This document shows, in pieces, positions 61,431 to 64,000 of a stretch of 64,000 bases of DNA. Within the stretch, counting starts at the first letter, position 1. Each line of letters opens with the position of its first letter. The stretch spans positions 372,001 to 436,000 of the forward strand of contig NZ_JBFMIA010000001.1 in assembly GCF_040801915.1 (NCBI RefSeq), read 5' to 3'. The position numbers and the translations under genes are program-made. The notes under the pieces were generated by a model. The model was not told the origin of the DNA and ran no database searches. It saw only the letters and a program-made list of their open reading frames with translations. Source of the DNA: Jeotgalibacillus marinus. GTDB lineage: Bacteria; Bacillota; Bacilli; Bacillales; Jeotgalibacillaceae.

Positions 61431-63154
61431 TACTCCCCCTTATTTTGATGCCGGTTCAAGAACTGTGAAAAGGAAGACCATGACCTTGCGTTTAAGACAT
61501 TCTCTTTTGAGAGCCATCCTTTTCTACCTGCTCTAACACCCAACTCCATAAATTCTAGCTGGGAGACATCATGTGCGTCTGTATTGATTATAATTGGTAC
61601 ACCATATGATTGAGCTAATTCTACATATTCAGCACTTAAATCAAAACGATTGGGATTGGCATTAAGCTCTAGCACAGTACCGGTTTTAGATGCTCTTTTA
61701 ATTAACTCTTCGACATCTACTTTATATCCTTTGCGTTTTCCGATAATTCTTCCTGTTGGATGGGCGATGATATCCACATGAGGATTATCTAGAGCCGTTT
61801 GTAGCCTTTCCATAATCTTTTCTTGCGATTGTGAAAAGCTTGAGTGAATCGATGCGATCACGATATCAAGTTCCTGCAACAAGTCATTATCATAATCTAA
61901 TGAAGCATCTGGTAAAATATCCATTTCTATACCAGCTAAAATTTCAATATCGTCATAGCGCTTATTCAGGGCTTTTATTTCTTTCACTTGTTTACGAAGC
62001 CGTTCAGGAGAAAGGCCATTTGCCACTTTCAAATAATGAGAATGGTCTGTGATGGCCATATATTCATATCCTTTTGCACGACAAGCCTCGATCATTTCTT
62101 CTAATGAATAAGCACCATCCGACCATGTCGTGTGCATGTGGACATCGCCTTTAATGTCGTTAATTGTTATGAGTGACTCTGTATCCTCATGACGATCCAC
62201 TTCTGTACCATCTTCTCTTACCTCAGGTGGGATAAAAGATAAACCAAAATGATGATAGAATTCTTTTTCTGATGAAAAATAGGTTACATCACCAGTTTCT
62301 ACTGATTCTACCCCATACTCACTTATTTTTTCCCCGCGTTCTTTAGCCAACCTTCTCATTCTAACATTATGATCCTTTGATCCTGTAAAATGATGCAGGG
62401 TTGTTGCGTATGACTCCTGTTTCACTAACCTAACATCTACTGAAACATCGTATTCTCGTTCTAACACAATGGAAACTTTTGTTTCTCCGTGTGAGAGTAT
62501 TTCTTTTACACCTTGAATGTTAAGTAATTCTTCACCAACAGTTGCTGGTTCTGCTGTTGAGACAATGTAGTCCAAATCCTTAATTGTTTCACGCGCTCTT
62601 CGTAAGCTTCCCGCTCGTGAGAATTGAGCTACCTCTGGAATTCCTGCCAATACACCATCAAGTTCTTCAGCAATTAACAGCATAAATGCAATTGGCAGTC
62701 GCTCAGGACGCGTTCCTACTTCACCAATCACAGCAAGAATCTTTTCTTCCGTTTTCGCGCCAAAGCCTGCTAAGCTTTGTACTTGATGTTTTTCGCAAGC
62801 ACGTTTTAAATCATCCATGCTTTTGATATTAAGCTCATGATACAGCTTGGCAATTTTTTTACCACCAAGTCCAGGTAACTTCAAAAGAGGGACTAATCCA
62901 TTAGGCACCTCTTCCTTCAATGAATCAAGTACAGAGGACTTTCCAGTTTGGATGAATTCTTCCATAACAGAAGCAGTACCTTTTCCAACGCCTTTTAATG
63001 TTTTAAAGTCGCCAATTTGTGTTAAGCTCCGTTCGTCCGTTTCAATCGCCTGCGCAGCTTTCCTAAATGCTGATATTTTAAATGAATTTTCACCTTTTAA
63101 TTCCATAAATAGTGCAATCATTTCTAACAATTTAATAAGATCTTTTTTATTCAC
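61430..63154 (-). CDS. polX: DNA polymerase/3'-5' exonuclease PolX
   Basis: PolX is a family X polymerase with a PHP nuclease domain that fills gaps in base excision repair. The 574 residues have helix-hairpin-helix motifs near 50 and 95 (LKGVGKGTAS, LPGLGGKKIAKLY), a polymerase core with GSLRRARETIKDLDYIVST near 187 and a PHP domain with HMHTTWSDGAYSLEEM near 343 and AITDHSH. The start is GTG with GGAGGAGG upstream. It is coupled to mutS2. Confidence 0.96.
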   Translation of the reverse strand: MNKKDLIKLLEMIALFMELKGENSFKISAFRKAAQAIETDERSLTQIGDFKTLKGVGKGTASVMEEFIQTGKSSVLDSLKEEVPNGLVPLLKLPGLGGKKIAKLYHELNIKSMDDLKRACEKHQVQSLAGFGAKTEEKILAVIGEVGTRPERLPIAFMLLIAEELDGVLAGIPEVAQFSRAGSLRRARETIKDLDYIVSTAEPATVGEELLNIQGVKEILSHGETKVSIVLEREYDVSVDVRLVKQESYATTLHHFTGSKDHNVRMRRLAKERGEKISEYGVESVETGDVTYFSSEKEFYHHFGLSFIPPEVREDGTEVDRHEDTESLITINDIKGDVHMHTTWSDGAYSLEEMIEACRAKGYEYMAITDHSHYLKVANGLSPERLRKQVKEIKALNKRYDDIEILAGIEMDILPDASLDYDNDLLQELDIVIASIHSSFSQSQEKIMERLQTALDNPHVDIIAHPTGRIIGKRKGYKVDVEELIKRASKTGTVLELNANPNRFDLSAEYVELAQSYGVPIIINTDAHDVSQLEFMELGVRAGRKGWLSKENVLNARSWSSFSQFLNRHQNKGE

Positions 63155-63199
63155 GACAAACCTCCTCCACTCTACACCTTTTATGGTACCAATTTACTC

Positions 63200-63245
63200 G
63201 GAAAAGAAGAAGCCCGGCCTCCATCACATGGGAGATCCAGGCTTC
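63200..63245 (-). terminator. Hairpin between yshB and polX
   Basis: Arms of about nine bases plus an inner CTCC/GGAG stem (63209-63245) lead into TTCTTTTCC on the minus strand. The T run is impure, so termination may be partial. Confidence 0.6.
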
Positions 63246-63265
63246 AATGTTCTTTGAAAAAGCGA

Positions 63266-63805
63266 TTAAGAACGTGACTCTAACCACCATTCTTTCACTT
63301 GTTCAGAAAAGATCGGCGTTTGCTTTAATATCATTTCTGCAATCCAAGATCCATCAAGCGCTCCTTGGATTGAACTGATCGGCAACATCGCTGCTATATA
63401 TAATAAAACAAACGATATAATATAAATTTCAAGAAATCCTAAAAATCCCCCACCAATGAGATTTAACGGTCGAAGCAAAGGAAATTGCGAGACCGAATCA
63501 AACATCGAACCGATGATCTGCATCACTATTTTTGCTGCAAAGAAAATGATAGCAAATGCAATAATTCGATAATAAGCACCTTCAAAATTAACAGAATCAA
63601 CAATCATTTGAATTTCAGATAGGCGATCAAACGCAGGGTACGGAATCCATAGCGTTAGTTTTGGTGCAAGCACGTCATAGTATACGTACGCAACGTAAAA
63701 TGCAATGAAAAATCCGATCATATGAATAAGTTGTAAAATAAAACCTCGGCGCAGACCAACTAAAAAGCCCAACACCAACAAAACGAAAAGTACCAAATCT
63801 AACAT
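63266..63805 (-). CDS. yshB: CvpA family membrane protein YshB
   Basis: The 179-residue protein has four to five membrane segments (MLDLVLFVLLVLGFLVGLRRG at the start, read in parts) and fits the CvpA/colicin V production family. Its function in Bacilli is unknown. The ATG at 63805 lies 11 bases after AAGGA; a TTG just before it at 63808 is at better spacing and may be used instead. It begins five bases after the zapA stop. Confidence 0.88.
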   Translation of the reverse strand: MLDLVLFVLLVLGFLVGLRRGFILQLIHMIGFFIAFYVAYVYYDVLAPKLTLWIPYPAFDRLSEIQMIVDSVNFEGAYYRIIAFAIIFFAAKIVMQIIGSMFDSVSQFPLLRPLNLIGGGFLGFLEIYIISFVLLYIAAMLPISSIQGALDGSWIAEMILKQTPIFSEQVKEWWLESRS

Positions 63806-63812
63806 CAAGCAT

Positions 63813-64000
63813 TCAATCCTTTAGTTTTTTTAATTCGTTCTCTAATTCTTCCATTTCTTCTTTTAACTTTAAATAGTCATGAACAGCATTTACAGCTGTT
63901 AGTACGGCAAGTTTTGACGTATCAAGGGAAGCATTCTTACTACCGATCTCCCTCATTTTATCATCCACCATAGAAGCAACAAGCCTGATATGTGACGTGG
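63813..64000 (-). CDS. zapA: Cell division protein ZapA, 5' part outside window
   Basis: ZapA bundles FtsZ filaments. The 61 codons present (SHIRLVASMVDDKMREI, KLAVLTAVNAVHDYLKLKEE) match the C-terminal part of Bacillus ZapA: end of the globular head and the coiled coil. The beginning lies beyond the right edge. It precedes yshB as in B. subtilis. Confidence 0.93.
   Translation of the reverse strand, partial: TSHIRLVASMVDDKMREIGSKNASLDTSKLAVLTAVNAVHDYLKLKEEMEELENELKKLKD

Overview
The window is a chromosomal segment of an endospore-forming Gram-positive bacterium of the Bacillaceae. The gene order follows the well-known Bacillus subtilis stretch from obg through spo0B, spoIVF, min, mre, hem, lon/clpX, rph, gerE, sdh, uvrC, trxA, etf and mutS2 to zapA. 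Strong AGGAGG ribosome binding sites, T-box and lysine riboswitches, and sigma-A and sigma-E type promoters agree with this. The presence of an RNase E/G gene beside spoIVFB, which B. subtilis lacks, hints at an alkaliphilic or otherwise non-subtilis lineage, but the sequence alone does not name the species. Nearly everything lies on the minus strand; the exceptions are a 66-residue membrane protein at 17689, a 162-residue membrane protein at 33663 and yslB at 44660.

Layout. 1-12.8 kb: obg (partial), spo0B, the rplU-prp-rpmA ribosomal operon with an L21 leader, an RNase G-like gene, spoIVFA/FB, minCD, mreBCD, radC, maf, spoIIB and comC (ribosome, septum placement, cell shape and sporulation). 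13-17.6 kb: folC and valS with a T-box leader. 17.9-26 kb: spoVID and the heme operon hemAXCDBL, which is interrupted by a dispersed repeat. 26.3-33.4 kb: engB, lonA, clpX, tig and ysoA (protein quality control). 33.4-36.3 kb: the only clear accessory region, holding a duplicated-module membrane protein, a membrane-anchored beta-helix repeat protein, a Cys-rich two-helix membrane protein, a structured stretch and tRNA-Arg. 36.5-40.8 kb: ysnB, rdgB, rph, racE, a MarR regulator, gerE and a thioesterase. 41-49 kb: sdhCAB, yslB, lysC with a lysine riboswitch, uvrC and trxA. 49.2-53.2 kb: an iron(III) ABC importer behind three Fur-like boxes. 53.2-58.4 kb: beta-oxidation and electron transfer genes (etfAB, fadB, fadR, lcfA) with a FadR box. 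58.5-64 kb: a 26-codon membrane peptide, yshE, mutS2, polX, yshB and zapA (partial).

Compared with B. subtilis, whose order I recall from general knowledge, this segment lacks ysxE, ysxD, lonB, the leu/ilv cluster and gerM at their usual places. It adds the RNase G gene, the fbp importer and the 33-36 kb island. Start codons were chosen by ribosome binding site position and often lie downstream of the first possible start. The best candidate for something undescribed is the 33.6-35.8 kb set of membrane and beta-helix proteins. Lesser candidates are the 26-residue peptide after yshE and the structured or basic small ORF after tRNA-Arg.
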